The position numbers and the translations under genes are program-made. This document shows positions 44,202 to 52,487 of a stretch of DNA of 64,000 nt, piece after piece (position 1 is the stretch's first letter; each line of letters opens with the position of its first letter). A model generated the notes under the pieces. The model made no database searches. It was not told where the DNA came from and was given only the letters and a program-made list of their open reading frames with translations. The stretch is from JAJFUE01 sp041687335 (lineage in GTDB: Bacteria; Sumerlaeota; Sumerlaeia; MVZB01): assembly GCA_041687335.1 (NCBI GenBank), contig JAWLCE010000001.1:62001-126000 (forward strand), written 5' to 3'.

Positions 44202-44633
44202 TCAGTGCACTTCGATCCGCCGCGGGCTGGAGCCTGGGCGCTTGGGCAGCCGAAGGCGCAGCACGCCTTCGGTCAGCTTCGCCTCGATCTGCTCCTCGTC
44301 GACGGCGGTGGGCAGGGCGAAGGACCGCTCGACGCGGGTAAATCGCCGCTCGCTCAGGTGCGGCTTTTCCTTGCTTTCCTCCTGCCTGCGTTCAGCACTG
44401 ATGGAGAGGATACCCTGTTCCATCGAGACATTGATCTCTTCGGCCTTGAAACCAGGCAACTCGGCGTCCACCAGGACCGCGTCGTCACCCTCGCGAATAT
44501 CAACCGGATAGGCCCCGAGGACTTCGCGCTCGGGAACCTGCTCAATGAAATCGTGGAACAGGCGGTCAAATTCACGCGCCATCAGGGAGAAGGGATCGGT
44601 TCCCTGCCGGCGCGGCAAGTGGATCGGCAACAT
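44202..44633 (-). CDS. Small heat-shock protein (Hsp20/alpha-crystallin)
   Basis: A 143-residue ATP-independent holdase. The alpha-crystallin domain covers about 40-130: 'DAVLVDAELPGFKAEEINVS', 'GILSISAERR', and the strand-9 region 'ERSFALPTAVDEEQIEAKL' followed by 'EGVLRLRLPK'. The C-terminal 'RRIEV' is a form of the IxI/V assembly motif. A strong 'aaggaggagcgatc' precedes ATG 44633. Just downstream of the CBS gene on the same strand (36-bp gap), so the two probably share a stress-responsive transcript. Confidence 0.95.
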   Translation of the reverse strand: MLPIHLPRRQGTDPFSLMAREFDRLFHDFIEQVPEREVLGAYPVDIREGDDAVLVDAELPGFKAEEINVSMEQGILSISAERRQEESKEKPHLSERRFTRVERSFALPTAVDEEQIEAKLTEGVLRLRLPKRPGSSPRRIEVH

Positions 44634-44669
44634 GATCGCTCCTCCTTAATGGATTTTTCAGCTTTCCCG

Positions 44670-45110
44670 TCAATGAGTCGGCTCGCGATGGGCCGGCTCC
44701 GAGACCCGCTCGACCACTTCGGCCGTCAGGTTGGGGTCGTGCGAACGCAACGCCACGTCGGCCTGCGAAAGAATGCCGCAGCAGCGCTCGTCGCGATCCA
44801 TCACCAGCAGGCGGCGCACCTGGTTGGCTTCCATTTCACGCGCCGCATCCCGAATGTCCTGATCGTCATAACAGAAGATCAGGCTGGAGCTCATGACATC
44901 GGCCACTCTCGTGGTGGAGGGGTCGCGGCTCTGGGCCACGGCCCGCACGGCGATGTCGCGGTCGGTGATGAACCCGCGCAGGCTGTTGTGGTCAACCACC
45001 GGCAGAGCGCCGATGTCAGCCTCCTGCATCCGCAGCGCCGCCTCGCGAATCGTCGCATCAGCGCTGATGGTTTCGGGTGATGGGGTCATGATTTCCCTGA
45101 TGAGTGTCAT
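44670..45110 (-). CDS. Tandem CBS-domain protein
   Basis: A 146-residue protein made of two CBS motifs (about 5-60 and 68-125): 'MTPSPETISADATIREAALR', 'DIGALPVVD', 'GFITDRDIAVRAVA', then 'DVMSSSLIFCYDDQDIRDAA', 'VRRLLVMD', 'CGILSQADVAL'. CBS pairs bind adenosine nucleotides and regulate partners. ATG 45110 has 'aggaggaatctcat' upstream. It precedes the Hsp20 gene, a pairing often seen among stress genes. Confidence 0.92.
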   Translation of the reverse strand: MTLIREIMTPSPETISADATIREAALRMQEADIGALPVVDHNSLRGFITDRDIAVRAVAQSRDPSTTRVADVMSSSLIFCYDDQDIRDAAREMEANQVRRLLVMDRDERCCGILSQADVALRSHDPNLTAEVVERVSEPAHREPTH

Positions 45111-45312
45111 ATGAGATTCCTCCTGACTTCGTGTCCCGAACCTCAGCCCCAGTTTACCATCGCGCCGGGCGGGGCTGCATGGGGACTTGGATGAGCGGGA
45201 CATGGGTGAAACTCCGTTTTGCGGAGCTGTAACCATTGACATGTTTTTGCCGATTGGCCGATACTTGGCGGGCTGATGGGTTCGTCTGCCTGGAGTATCG
45301 TCCGACCGATCG

Positions 45313-46944
45313 ATGAGAATCCCCCCCCCGATTACCCCGACCCTGCACCGGCTGCCCTGGCTGGTCACGCTGGCGCTGGTTTGCCTGCTGATGGCGTCGG
45401 CCCAGGCCCAGCAGGTCTTTCGCGACCGCAACTGGCGCGTGCGCGTCTGCGTGAAGGAAAACGTGGAGCAATTGGTCCTGCGGGGGTCGGGCAGCTACCA
45501 GATCCTGTCGGCCGCTGGTGCCCCGCTGGGCACAATAGTGGGCAACCGGCCCTACTTCATCCAGATCACGCGCGGCCGCCCCGGCAGTCAGACCTATCGG
45601 CTCGTGCTGCACGACATGGACGGCCACCTGGACCGCGAGGCGGTCAAGCTGGGCGTGGAGGCGCGTGAGAAATACAACCTGCCGGTCAAGGTCTTGCGGC
45701 TGCCGGCCCAGGGCGAGAACGAAAGCCGGATCATCGTCACGGTCGGGGAGTTCGGCTCGGCCCGCGAGGCGACCGCCCACTCGCGCCAGCTGGAGGGGGC
45801 GACGATCGCCTACGTCTATGAGGACCGCGCCGTGGCGCGCGAGGGCATGGTTCGGCTGCTTGGCGAGCAGGGTTCGATCCTGGCCAACGATCCGCAACGC
45901 CTGCGCCTGGTGCCGCTCAACCTGGCCGAACATTCGCTGTCGGTGCTGGCGATCGAGAACAATGCCTGGAGCCAGGCCCAGCTCAACGACGCGCGCCACT
46001 ATCGCGGCGAGATCGACCTGGTGATCAACGAGCAGGGCACGCTGACGGTGGTCAACGACCTGTGGGTGGAATATTACGTCTATGCCGTGGTGCCCGCCGA
46101 GATGGGCGGATTCGCGCCGCCCGAGGCGCTCAAGGCGCAGGCCGTCGCCGCCCGCACCGAGGCGGTGGCGAAGATCCAGATGGGCATCACCCCCAGCACC
46201 TTCTTCGATTTTTACGATACGGCGATGTTCCAGGTCTATCGCGGCAAGGGCGACGAGGTGGAGGCCGCGCGGCGGGCGGTCGACGAGACACGCGGCGAAA
46301 TCCTCGTCCACAACGGCCACGCCATCGATGCAGTCTACAGCCATTCCTGCGGCGGGGTGGTCTCCAGCTCATCGGAGGTCTGGGGGACGCTCAACGCCGG
46401 CTGGTCCAAGAGCCGCCACGACCGGCTCGATCGGGCCGCCCCCGCGCTCGGCTCGTGGCAGGCCTGCCACGAGTTTACCGGCTCCAACCATGATGCCTTC
46501 TGCAGCCCGCGCCAGAGCGGGTTTCCGGATTACGCCAAACCCAACTTCCGCTGGACGAAGAACTTCAGCGGGCGCGAATTCTCGGAGCTGGCCGACAAGC
46601 TCCACGGAACCGGGCCGGTCAAGGATGTGGTCGTCGAGCGGCGCGCCGCCAGCGGACGCATCCAGGAACTGCGCATTGTGGGTGAACGGCGCAGCGTCAC
46701 GGTGCGCGGCGAGCAGAACGTCCGTCGCTCGATGGGCAGCGTGCGCTCGACCCTGTTCACCTTCAGCAAGAGCTCGGGGGCGGACGGGCGGCTGGAGCGG
46801 CTGGCGATCCAGGGGGCCGGCTGGGGCCATGGGGTCGGAATGTGCCAGATGGGCGCCTTCATGATGGCGCGGCGCAATTACAATTACCGGCAGATCCTCG
46901 GCCACTACTACAATGACGTCCGCATCCGCCAGCTCTATCGCTGA
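45313..46944 (+). CDS. SpoIID/LytB domain protein (secreted)
   Basis: A 543-residue protein with a signal peptide (to about 33, ending ASAQAQ). The SpoIID/LytB domain occupies the second half: 'VVNDLWVEYYVYAVVPAEMG' at about 240, 'EALKAQAVAARTEAVAK', 'YSHSCGGVVSSSSEVWG', and C-terminal 'GWGHGVGMCQMGA' (about 503-515). In Bacillus the domain is a lytic transglycosylase that trims denuded glycan strands; in non-sporulating lineages it is thought to remodel peptidoglycan or to act on amidases. The N-terminal 200 residues look like a separate beta-rich module. Confidence 0.9.
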   Translation: MRIPPPITPTLHRLPWLVTLALVCLLMASAQAQQVFRDRNWRVRVCVKENVEQLVLRGSGSYQILSAAGAPLGTIVGNRPYFIQITRGRPGSQTYRLVLHDMDGHLDREAVKLGVEAREKYNLPVKVLRLPAQGENESRIIVTVGEFGSAREATAHSRQLEGATIAYVYEDRAVAREGMVRLLGEQGSILANDPQRLRLVPLNLAEHSLSVLAIENNAWSQAQLNDARHYRGEIDLVINEQGTLTVVNDLWVEYYVYAVVPAEMGGFAPPEALKAQAVAARTEAVAKIQMGITPSTFFDFYDTAMFQVYRGKGDEVEAARRAVDETRGEILVHNGHAIDAVYSHSCGGVVSSSSEVWGTLNAGWSKSRHDRLDRAAPALGSWQACHEFTGSNHDAFCSPRQSGFPDYAKPNFRWTKNFSGREFSELADKLHGTGPVKDVVVERRAASGRIQELRIVGERRSVTVRGEQNVRRSMGSVRSTLFTFSKSSGADGRLERLAIQGAGWGHGVGMCQMGAFMMARRNYNYRQILGHYYNDVRIRQLYR

Positions 46945-47031
46945 CCGCGCGCAGCATTGCGGCAGGCCCCCGCCCCGTGCTTCAATAAACCGACCGACGC
47001 CTTGCCCAGTTTGCGCAACAAGGAACCCGCC

Positions 47032-48324
47032 ATGGCCGCTGCGACTGCCGACCCTGTCATCTGGATCATTGCCACGGGCACCGAAATTTTGCAGGGTGAG
47101 AGCTCGGACCGCAATTCCCCCTGGCTGAGCGCCCGGCTGCTGGAGCTGGGCCTGAGCACGGCGCGCCATATGGCGCTGCCCGACCACGCGGGCCTGCTGC
47201 GCGCCGGGCTGGCGGAGGCCGCGCGCGAGGCCGATCTGGTCATCACCACCGGCGGGCTGGGGCCGACCGGCGACGACCTCAACCGCCAGTTGATCGCCGA
47301 GCTGTGGGACTCGCCGCTGGTGCAGAACGAGGAGGCGCTCGAGCGCATCCGCGAACGGTTCCGCCGACGCGGCCGCGAGATGTCGCCCAGCAACGTCATC
47401 CAGTCGCACGTGCCCGCCGCAGGCAAAATTCTGCAGAACGACCATGGCACCGCGGCGGGTTTTTACCTGGAGCCGACGGCGAGCGGGCCGCGGGCGGCAA
47501 TCCTGGCCCTGCCCGGCCCCCCGCGCGAGATGCAGCCGATGTTCGACGGCGAGCCGCTGCGCTGGATCTCGGCGCGCTTCGCCGGCGGCCGCGGCCGTCC
47601 GCGTACCCTGACGCTGCACACGATCGGCCTGCCCGAATCCCAGATCGACGACCAGGTGCGCGAGCTGTTCGAGAGCGACCCGCGCGTCATCTTCGCGCTG
47701 CTCGCCCGCCCGGCCAATGTCGATATCCGGATGACCTTCTTCGGCCGCGACGACTATGAGGCGGCGCGGCTGGAGATCGAGTGGCGCGAGCGGGTCCTTA
47801 AGCTCGTCGGGGAGTCCTACATCTTCGGCGAAAACATCGACACGCTCGAAAGCGTCGTCGGACGCCTGCTGCGCGAGCGCGGCCAGACGCTGGCAACGGC
47901 CGAGTCCTGCACCGCCGGGCTGCTTGCGGCGCGCCTGACCGACGCCGAGGGCACGTCGGCCTTTTTCGCCGAGGGCCTCGTCACCTACAGCAACGAGGCC
48001 AAGCAGGCGCGGCTGGGGGTGGACCGCGAGCTGCTCGCGCGCCATGGCGCCGTCAGCCCCGAGGTGGCGATGGCGATGGCCCAGGGCGCCCGCGCCACCG
48101 CCGGCGCCGACTGGGGGATCGGGATCACCGGCATCGCCGGCCCCGGCGGCGGCAGTCCCGAAAAGCCGGTGGGTCTGGTCTATTTCGGGCTGGCGGGGCC
48201 CGAGCTGCCGGCGCTGGCCATCCGCCAGTTGTTCAGCGGCGACCGGGCCCACGTCCGCTATCATGCCACCCAGACCGCGCTCGAGCTTCTGCGCCGCGCC
48301 CTGCTGGGCCTGCCGCTGGAATAG
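47032..48324 (+). CDS. cinA: CinA family protein (nicotinamide-nucleotide amidohydrolase / ADP-ribose pyrophosphatase-like)
   Basis: A 430-residue two-domain protein. The N-terminal molybdopterin-binding-like domain has 'ATGTEILQGE' and 'TTGGLGPTGDDL'. The C-terminal PncC-type domain has 'TLATAESCTAGLLAARLTD' (catalytic-site Ser), 'GLVTYSNEAK' and 'GITGIAGPGGGSPEKPVG'. Predicted to salvage NMN in NAD recycling. ATG 47032 has 'caaggaacccgcc' upstream. Lies 87 bp after the SpoIID gene. Confidence 0.95.
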   Translation: MAAATADPVIWIIATGTEILQGESSDRNSPWLSARLLELGLSTARHMALPDHAGLLRAGLAEAAREADLVITTGGLGPTGDDLNRQLIAELWDSPLVQNEEALERIRERFRRRGREMSPSNVIQSHVPAAGKILQNDHGTAAGFYLEPTASGPRAAILALPGPPREMQPMFDGEPLRWISARFAGGRGRPRTLTLHTIGLPESQIDDQVRELFESDPRVIFALLARPANVDIRMTFFGRDDYEAARLEIEWRERVLKLVGESYIFGENIDTLESVVGRLLRERGQTLATAESCTAGLLAARLTDAEGTSAFFAEGLVTYSNEAKQARLGVDRELLARHGAVSPEVAMAMAQGARATAGADWGIGITGIAGPGGGSPEKPVGLVYFGLAGPELPALAIRQLFSGDRAHVRYHATQTALELLRRALLGLPLE

Positions 48325-48356
48325 CCTGCCTCCAACCACGGATCGCGCCTGAGAGG

Positions 48357-48416
48357 GTAGGTCGGCTCTTCGAGCCGACACTGGATGCCATGCCGGGTCG
48401 AGAGCTGACCAACTAC
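48357..48416. repeat. BIME-like double hairpin (family C), locus 2
   Basis: 'taggtcggctcttcgagccg' plus aca, spacer 'ctggatgccatg', then 'ccgggtcgagagctgacc'. It lies between cinA and thyX. Confidence 0.8.
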
Positions 48417-48547
48417 CCGCGCCAGGGCGCCCCCGAAATCACGGCTGGATAATCGACCCGCGATTGCGCTAAAACCTTACCTTTCGGGGTCCCCCGGACC
48501 GGTCGCCGACACGGCGCCGGCCACCAACAATCAGCGAGGCAAAACCC

Positions 48548-49375
48548 ATGGCTCATATCGTCGTGCCCGAGGCCGAGGCCTTGATCGACCAAGAAATCAA
48601 GGTGCTGGACAAGGGTTTTGTGCGGCTGGTGGACTACATGGGAGGCGATCAGCGGATCGTGCAGGCCGCGCGCGTCTCCTATGGCGAGGGCACCAAAAGT
48701 TTTCGCGAGGACCGCGGCCTGATCCACTACCTGATGCGCCACGCCCACACCTCGCCCTTCGAGCAGGTCATCCTGACCTTTCATGCGCGGATGCCGATCT
48801 TCATCGCGCGCCAGTGGGTGCGCCACCGCACCGCGCGGCTGAATGAAATTTCGGGACGCTACTCGGTGATGCGCGACGATTTTTACGTCCCCGAGCCCGA
48901 GCAGGTCCGCATGCAGAGCCAGGTGAACCGGCAGGGGCGCGATGAGGCTGCCGTCGGGCCCGAACTGGCGCGCGAGGTCATCGAGACGCTCAAGGGCGAC
49001 CAGGCCCAGGTCTATCGCAATTACGAGTCGATGATCGGCGCCGGCATCGCCCGCGAGATCGCGCGCATCAACCTGCCGCTTTCGCTCTACACCGAATGGT
49101 ATTGGCAGATCGACCTGCACAACCTGTTCCACTTCATCCGACTGCGGCTGGACGAGCACGCCCAGTATGAAATCCGGGTCTACGCCGAGGCCCTGGCCCG
49201 CTGCGCCCGCGCCGTCGCTCCGCTGGCCTGGGAGGCGTTCGAGGAGTATGCGATGGGCGCGGTGACGTTCTCCCAATCCGAGCGCGCCGCCCTGCGCGAG
49301 ATGCTCGCCGGCCGCACCCCCGAGTTCGAGACCGACCGCCGCAAGGCGGAGTTCATGGCCAAGCTGGAGGACTGA
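48548..49375 (+). CDS. thyX: FAD-dependent thymidylate synthase
   Basis: Methylates dUMP to dTMP using FAD, NADPH and methylene-tetrahydrofolate, replacing ThyA. The 275-residue protein has the ThyX motif RHRX7S as 'RHRTARLNEIS' (92-102), followed by 'GRYS'. Other conserved parts are 'VSYGEGTKSFREDRGLIHYL' and 'HTSPFEQV'. No ThyA or dihydrofolate reductase gene is in the window. ATG 48548 follows 'aatcagcgaggcaaaaccc'. Confidence 0.96.
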   Translation: MAHIVVPEAEALIDQEIKVLDKGFVRLVDYMGGDQRIVQAARVSYGEGTKSFREDRGLIHYLMRHAHTSPFEQVILTFHARMPIFIARQWVRHRTARLNEISGRYSVMRDDFYVPEPEQVRMQSQVNRQGRDEAAVGPELAREVIETLKGDQAQVYRNYESMIGAGIAREIARINLPLSLYTEWYWQIDLHNLFHFIRLRLDEHAQYEIRVYAEALARCARAVAPLAWEAFEEYAMGAVTFSQSERAALREMLAGRTPEFETDRRKAEFMAKLED

Positions 49376-49450
49376 GCGCCGGGCGGCGGATCGAGAAAGC
49401 ATCCCCCGGCCAAGATATAATTGACCTACGACGTCAAGGGGTAGGCAGCC

Positions 49451-49516
49451 GGCTCCGTTAGGAGCCAAACGTCAGTAGACCCGCCCCCCCAATGAGATGG
49501 AGCTCCTTTAGGAGCG
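49451..49516. repeat. REP-like hairpins upstream of the second Y1 transposase (family F)
   Basis: Two 16-base hairpins, GGCTCCgttaGGAGCC (49451-49466) and GCTCCtttaGGAGC (49502-49515), the second followed by gacat. Both are different from the REP units of RAYT 1. Confidence 0.85.
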
Positions 49517-49538
49517 ACATGTAATTCTGGAGAGGACC

Positions 49539-50015
49539 ATGGCCAACACCTACACCCAGATTTACATTCACATCATTTTCGCCGTCAGCGGCCGGATCAG
49601 CTTGATCCGTGAGGAATTTCGGGAAACCCTCCAGATGTACATCACAGGTATCGTGCGGGGGCAGCGGCATAAACCGTACAATATTTATTGTATGCCCGAT
49701 CATACCCATCTGCTGATCAGCCTGAACCCGGATAAATCCCTCTCGGACCTGGTTCGAGATGTCAAATCAGGCTCCTCAAAGTTTGTCAACGAGCAAGGAT
49801 TGGTGAGGGGGCGGTTTCAGTGGCAGGAGGGTTACGCTGCCTTTTCCTATTCCCATTCGCATATCACCCGGGTGTGCCGGTATATCGAAAATCAGCGGGA
49901 TCACCACGCACGTGGGAAGTTTACCAAGGAGTTGAAAGGATTTCTGGAGAAGTACCAGATACAATACCAGGACGACTACATCATGAAAGATATCGAGATG
50001 GAACCCGAAATTTAA
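49539..50015 (+). CDS. REP-associated Y1 (IS200-like) transposase, RAYT 2
   Basis: A 158-residue HUH/Y1 endonuclease with 'YCMPDHTHLLISL' (His-U-His), 'FQWQEGYAAFSYS', and the catalytic Tyr in 'VCRYIENQRDHHARG'. It is clearly diverged from RAYT 1 (for example 'MANTYTQIYIHIIFAVSGR' versus 'MAGTFTCLKYHITFSTKDR') and therefore probably a separate lineage with its own target. ATG 49539 has 'tggagaggacc' upstream. GC content is lower than that of thyX and hisS on either side. Four palindromes of one family (two each side) flank it within about 90 bp. Confidence 0.92.
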   Translation: MANTYTQIYIHIIFAVSGRISLIREEFRETLQMYITGIVRGQRHKPYNIYCMPDHTHLLISLNPDKSLSDLVRDVKSGSSKFVNEQGLVRGRFQWQEGYAAFSYSHSHITRVCRYIENQRDHHARGKFTKELKGFLEKYQIQYQDDYIMKDIEMEPEI

Positions 50016-50018
50016 GCG

Positions 50019-50090
50019 TGCCGCTCCTGACGGAGCTTAGATTTTTTTTCACAGCGCATGCTACTGACATGCGGCTCCTCCGGAGCCAAC
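50019..50090. repeat. REP-like hairpins downstream of the second Y1 transposase (family F)
   Basis: GCTCCtgacGGAGC (50023-50036) and GGCTCCtccGGAGCC (50073-50087), separated by an A/T tract and 'gcatgctactgacatgc'. Stems are the same as the upstream pair. Confidence 0.85.
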
Positions 50091-50130
50091 ATACGTGACC
50101 GCACACCATGCCAACGAAAGCCACACTTCC

Positions 50131-51411
50131 ATGACCACCTTCTCTCCTCCCCGCGGGATGCGCGATTTTTATCCCGAGGACTTCCGCGCGCGCGAGCGGC
50201 TGTTTGACGCCTGGCGCGAGACCGCCCGCCGTTGGGGTTTTGAGGGCTGGGATGCGCCCGTGGTGGAAACCCTCGAGTTGCTCGAGCGCAAGGCCGGCGA
50301 GGAGATCCAACAGCAGATCTACACCTTCCAGGACAAGAGCGGGCGCGAGCTGGCGCTGCGCCCCGAGCTGACCCCCTCGCTCGCCCGGATGATCATTGCC
50401 CGCCAGGGGGCGCTCACGTTCCCCCTCAAGTGGTTCGCCATCGGCCAGTGCTTTCGCTATGAGCGCACCACGCGCGGCCGCAAGCGCGAGCACTACCAGT
50501 GGAACCTGGACATCATCGGCGAGGACTCGGTGATGGCCGAGGCCGAGGTGATCGGCGCCGCCGTCGCCGCCCTGCGCGAGCTGGGGCTCGATACCGCCCG
50601 CTTCAAGGTGCGCGTCGGCAGCCGCGCCGTTTTGGCCGAGCTGTTCGGCCAAAGCGGGATTGGGGCGGAACATTTCATGGCCTGCTGCCTGGCGCTCGAC
50701 AAGCGCGGCAAGATCAGCGAGGAGGAAGTGGCAACGCTGCTGCGCGGCGAGGGCCTGGCCGACGATGACGTCACCCGCGTCTTTGAGCTGCTGGCGATCC
50801 GAGAGCTGGACCAGGTGGCCGCGCGGCTGGGCGAGGCCAGCCCCGCCGTGGGGCAGTTGCGCGAGCTGTGGGCGCTCGCCGGGCGGCTCGGCTTCGGCGA
50901 CGCCTTGGTCTTTGACCTCGGCGTCATCCGCGGGCTCGGCTACTACACCGGCATCGTCTTTGAGGCCTTCGACACGGCCGGCCAGTTGCGGGCGATCTTT
51001 GGCGGCGGGCGCTACGACAGCCTGCTGAGCGCCTTGGGCGGCGAGCGCACCTCCTGCGTCGGCCTCGGCTTCGGCGATGTGGTCGTGCTCGAGCTGCTCG
51101 AGGAGCTGGGTCTGACCGCCGGCCGCCAGCGCGCCCTCGACTACGCGATCGGCTACATGGATGAGGCCTCGCGCGCGCTGGCCTTGCAGGCCGCGACGGT
51201 GCTTCGTGCCGCCGGACGGTCCTGCGACCTGGCGCTGGCACCCGAAAAGCCCAAGAAATTCTTTGGCCGCGCCAACAAGACCGCCGCGGCCCACGCCATC
51301 TATATTGGTCCCGACGAGGCAACCAGCGGCCGGTTCACGATCAAGCCGATGGCCGGCGGTGAGCCGATCGGGGCCACGCTGGATTCCCTGGGCGGGCTGG
51401 AGCGTCCTTAG
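50131..51411 (+). CDS. hisS: Histidyl-tRNA synthetase
   Basis: Class II synthetase charging tRNA-His. The 426-residue protein has the N-terminal 'PRGMRDFYPED' signature, motif 2 'FRYERTTRGRKREHYQWNLD', and the histidine-site motif 'GLGYYTGIVFEAFD'. 'FGGGRYDSLLSALGG' is motif 3-like. A C-terminal anticodon-binding domain (about 325-426) follows. I use ATG 50131; an in-frame start 12 codons upstream would lie inside the REP-containing flank. No T-box is visible upstream. Confidence 0.96.
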   Translation: MTTFSPPRGMRDFYPEDFRARERLFDAWRETARRWGFEGWDAPVVETLELLERKAGEEIQQQIYTFQDKSGRELALRPELTPSLARMIIARQGALTFPLKWFAIGQCFRYERTTRGRKREHYQWNLDIIGEDSVMAEAEVIGAAVAALRELGLDTARFKVRVGSRAVLAELFGQSGIGAEHFMACCLALDKRGKISEEEVATLLRGEGLADDDVTRVFELLAIRELDQVAARLGEASPAVGQLRELWALAGRLGFGDALVFDLGVIRGLGYYTGIVFEAFDTAGQLRAIFGGGRYDSLLSALGGERTSCVGLGFGDVVVLELLEELGLTAGRQRALDYAIGYMDEASRALALQAATVLRAAGRSCDLALAPEKPKKFFGRANKTAAAHAIYIGPDEATSGRFTIKPMAGGEPIGATLDSLGGLERP

Positions 51412-51428
51412 GTCTTTGAATCTTCATT

Positions 51429-51598
51429 TATGTCGCAAAGGCCGCAGAGAGTATTTATAAGAACGCAAAGTCGTTGCGGAGGTGGTTCGGGTGGGTTACA
51501 TCATGAGCATCATGATGGGCTTGGAAGATCATGATACAAACCCTGCCTTTGCGACCTTTGGCCATTTCCTCTACATCACGATTTTGCGAAAAAAAGAT
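51429..51598. repeat. Family D element, copy 4 (both ends)
   Basis: Starts 'tatgtcgcaaaggccgcaga' and ends 'attttgcgaaaaaaagatga'; internal 'cctttgcgacctttggcc' is an inverted echo of the left end. Same two ends as 12818-12958. Confidence 0.6.
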
Positions 51599-51698
51599 GA
51601 AAGATCAGGGCCTTTAGGTTCTGCCCCGCACGAGGCGCTGGCGCCCGGCGCCGGGCTGTGGTGCAATAGTGAAGCGCCAACCGAGGAGGCAGCCAATC

Positions 51699-52487
51699 AT
51701 GTTGCCGGATTTTCTCGCCCTCCCCACCACCTTCTCCGGCATCCTGCTGATGCTGTTCTCGATCTGGATGATCGTGGACTGCATCCGCACCGACAATTCC
51801 CCCTTCTGGATTGCTTTGATTTTTTTCTCGGTCGGCTTCGGGTCGCTGCTTTACTTTGCCTCCTACGTGCTGCCGCGCTGGGAGCTTGGCCGCCGCTGGC
51901 ATGCGCGCTTCGCCGGCCGGCGCCACATCGACGAGCTCCGGGTCAAGATTCGCGACATCGATGGCGCCTGGCACTGGGAACAGCTGGGCCATGAATACCG
52001 CAAGCAGCAGCGCTGGGCCGAGGCCGCCGACGCCTATCGCCATGCGCTCGAGCGCGACCGCACCGCCGATGGCGCGCAGTATGGGCTCGGCCTGGCCTCG
52101 CTGGCGCTGGGCGACGGCCATGCCGCCCTCGACCTGCTGCTGCCCCTGGTGGCCACCAACCCGCGTTATGACTGGGGCGGGGCTGGCCTCGCCGTCGCCC
52201 GCGCCTGGCGCGCCGTCGGCGGCCGCACCGAGGAGGCGCTCGAGGCTTACCGCGCCCTGCTCGAACATTTCGGTTATTCCGAGGTCCGCTATGAGTATGC
52301 CGAGCTGCTGCACGAGGCCGGCCGGCGCGAGGAAGCCCGCCGGATGATGCAGCGCATCGTCGAGGACGCAGCCTGGGCGCGCGGCTTCAACCGGGCGCGC
52401 GAACGACGCTGGGGCCGCCGCGCCAAGCTCTTCCTCAAGCTCCACCCCGAGGCGAAGGCCGAACATGCCACCGCTCGCGTTGGATGA
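51699..52487 (+). CDS. Membrane-anchored TPR-repeat protein
   Basis: A 262-residue protein with two N-terminal hydrophobic segments (about 8-28 and 36-55) and a TPR-like helical region (about 90-225): 'WEQLGHEYRKQQRWAEAADA', 'GLASLALGDGHAALDLLLPL', 'EEALEAYRALLEHFG'. A basic tail follows. Likely a scaffold at the cytoplasmic membrane. ATG 51699 has 'gaggaggcagccaatc' upstream. Its end overlaps the mnmE start by 23 bp, so the two are coupled. Confidence 0.75.
   Translation: MLPDFLALPTTFSGILLMLFSIWMIVDCIRTDNSPFWIALIFFSVGFGSLLYFASYVLPRWELGRRWHARFAGRRHIDELRVKIRDIDGAWHWEQLGHEYRKQQRWAEAADAYRHALERDRTADGAQYGLGLASLALGDGHAALDLLLPLVATNPRYDWGGAGLAVARAWRAVGGRTEEALEAYRALLEHFGYSEVRYEYAELLHEAGRREEARRMMQRIVEDAAWARGFNRARERRWGRRAKLFLKLHPEAKAEHATARVG

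Noticed and set aside
46369..48381. 670-codon minus-strand frame opposite the SpoIID/LytB gene and cinA
   Set aside because: Antisense of two well-supported genes; composition typical of GC-rich shadow frames.
49539..50015. Complete insertion sequence of the IS200/IS605 group
   Set aside because: No TnpB/IscB gene and no classical left and right ends; the symmetric REP-like hairpins and single small transposase fit a RAYT instead.
50019..50130. T-box or other riboswitch before hisS
   Set aside because: The hairpins there belong to the RAYT 2 repeat family; no T-box anti-terminator sequence (TGGNACCGCG-like) is visible.
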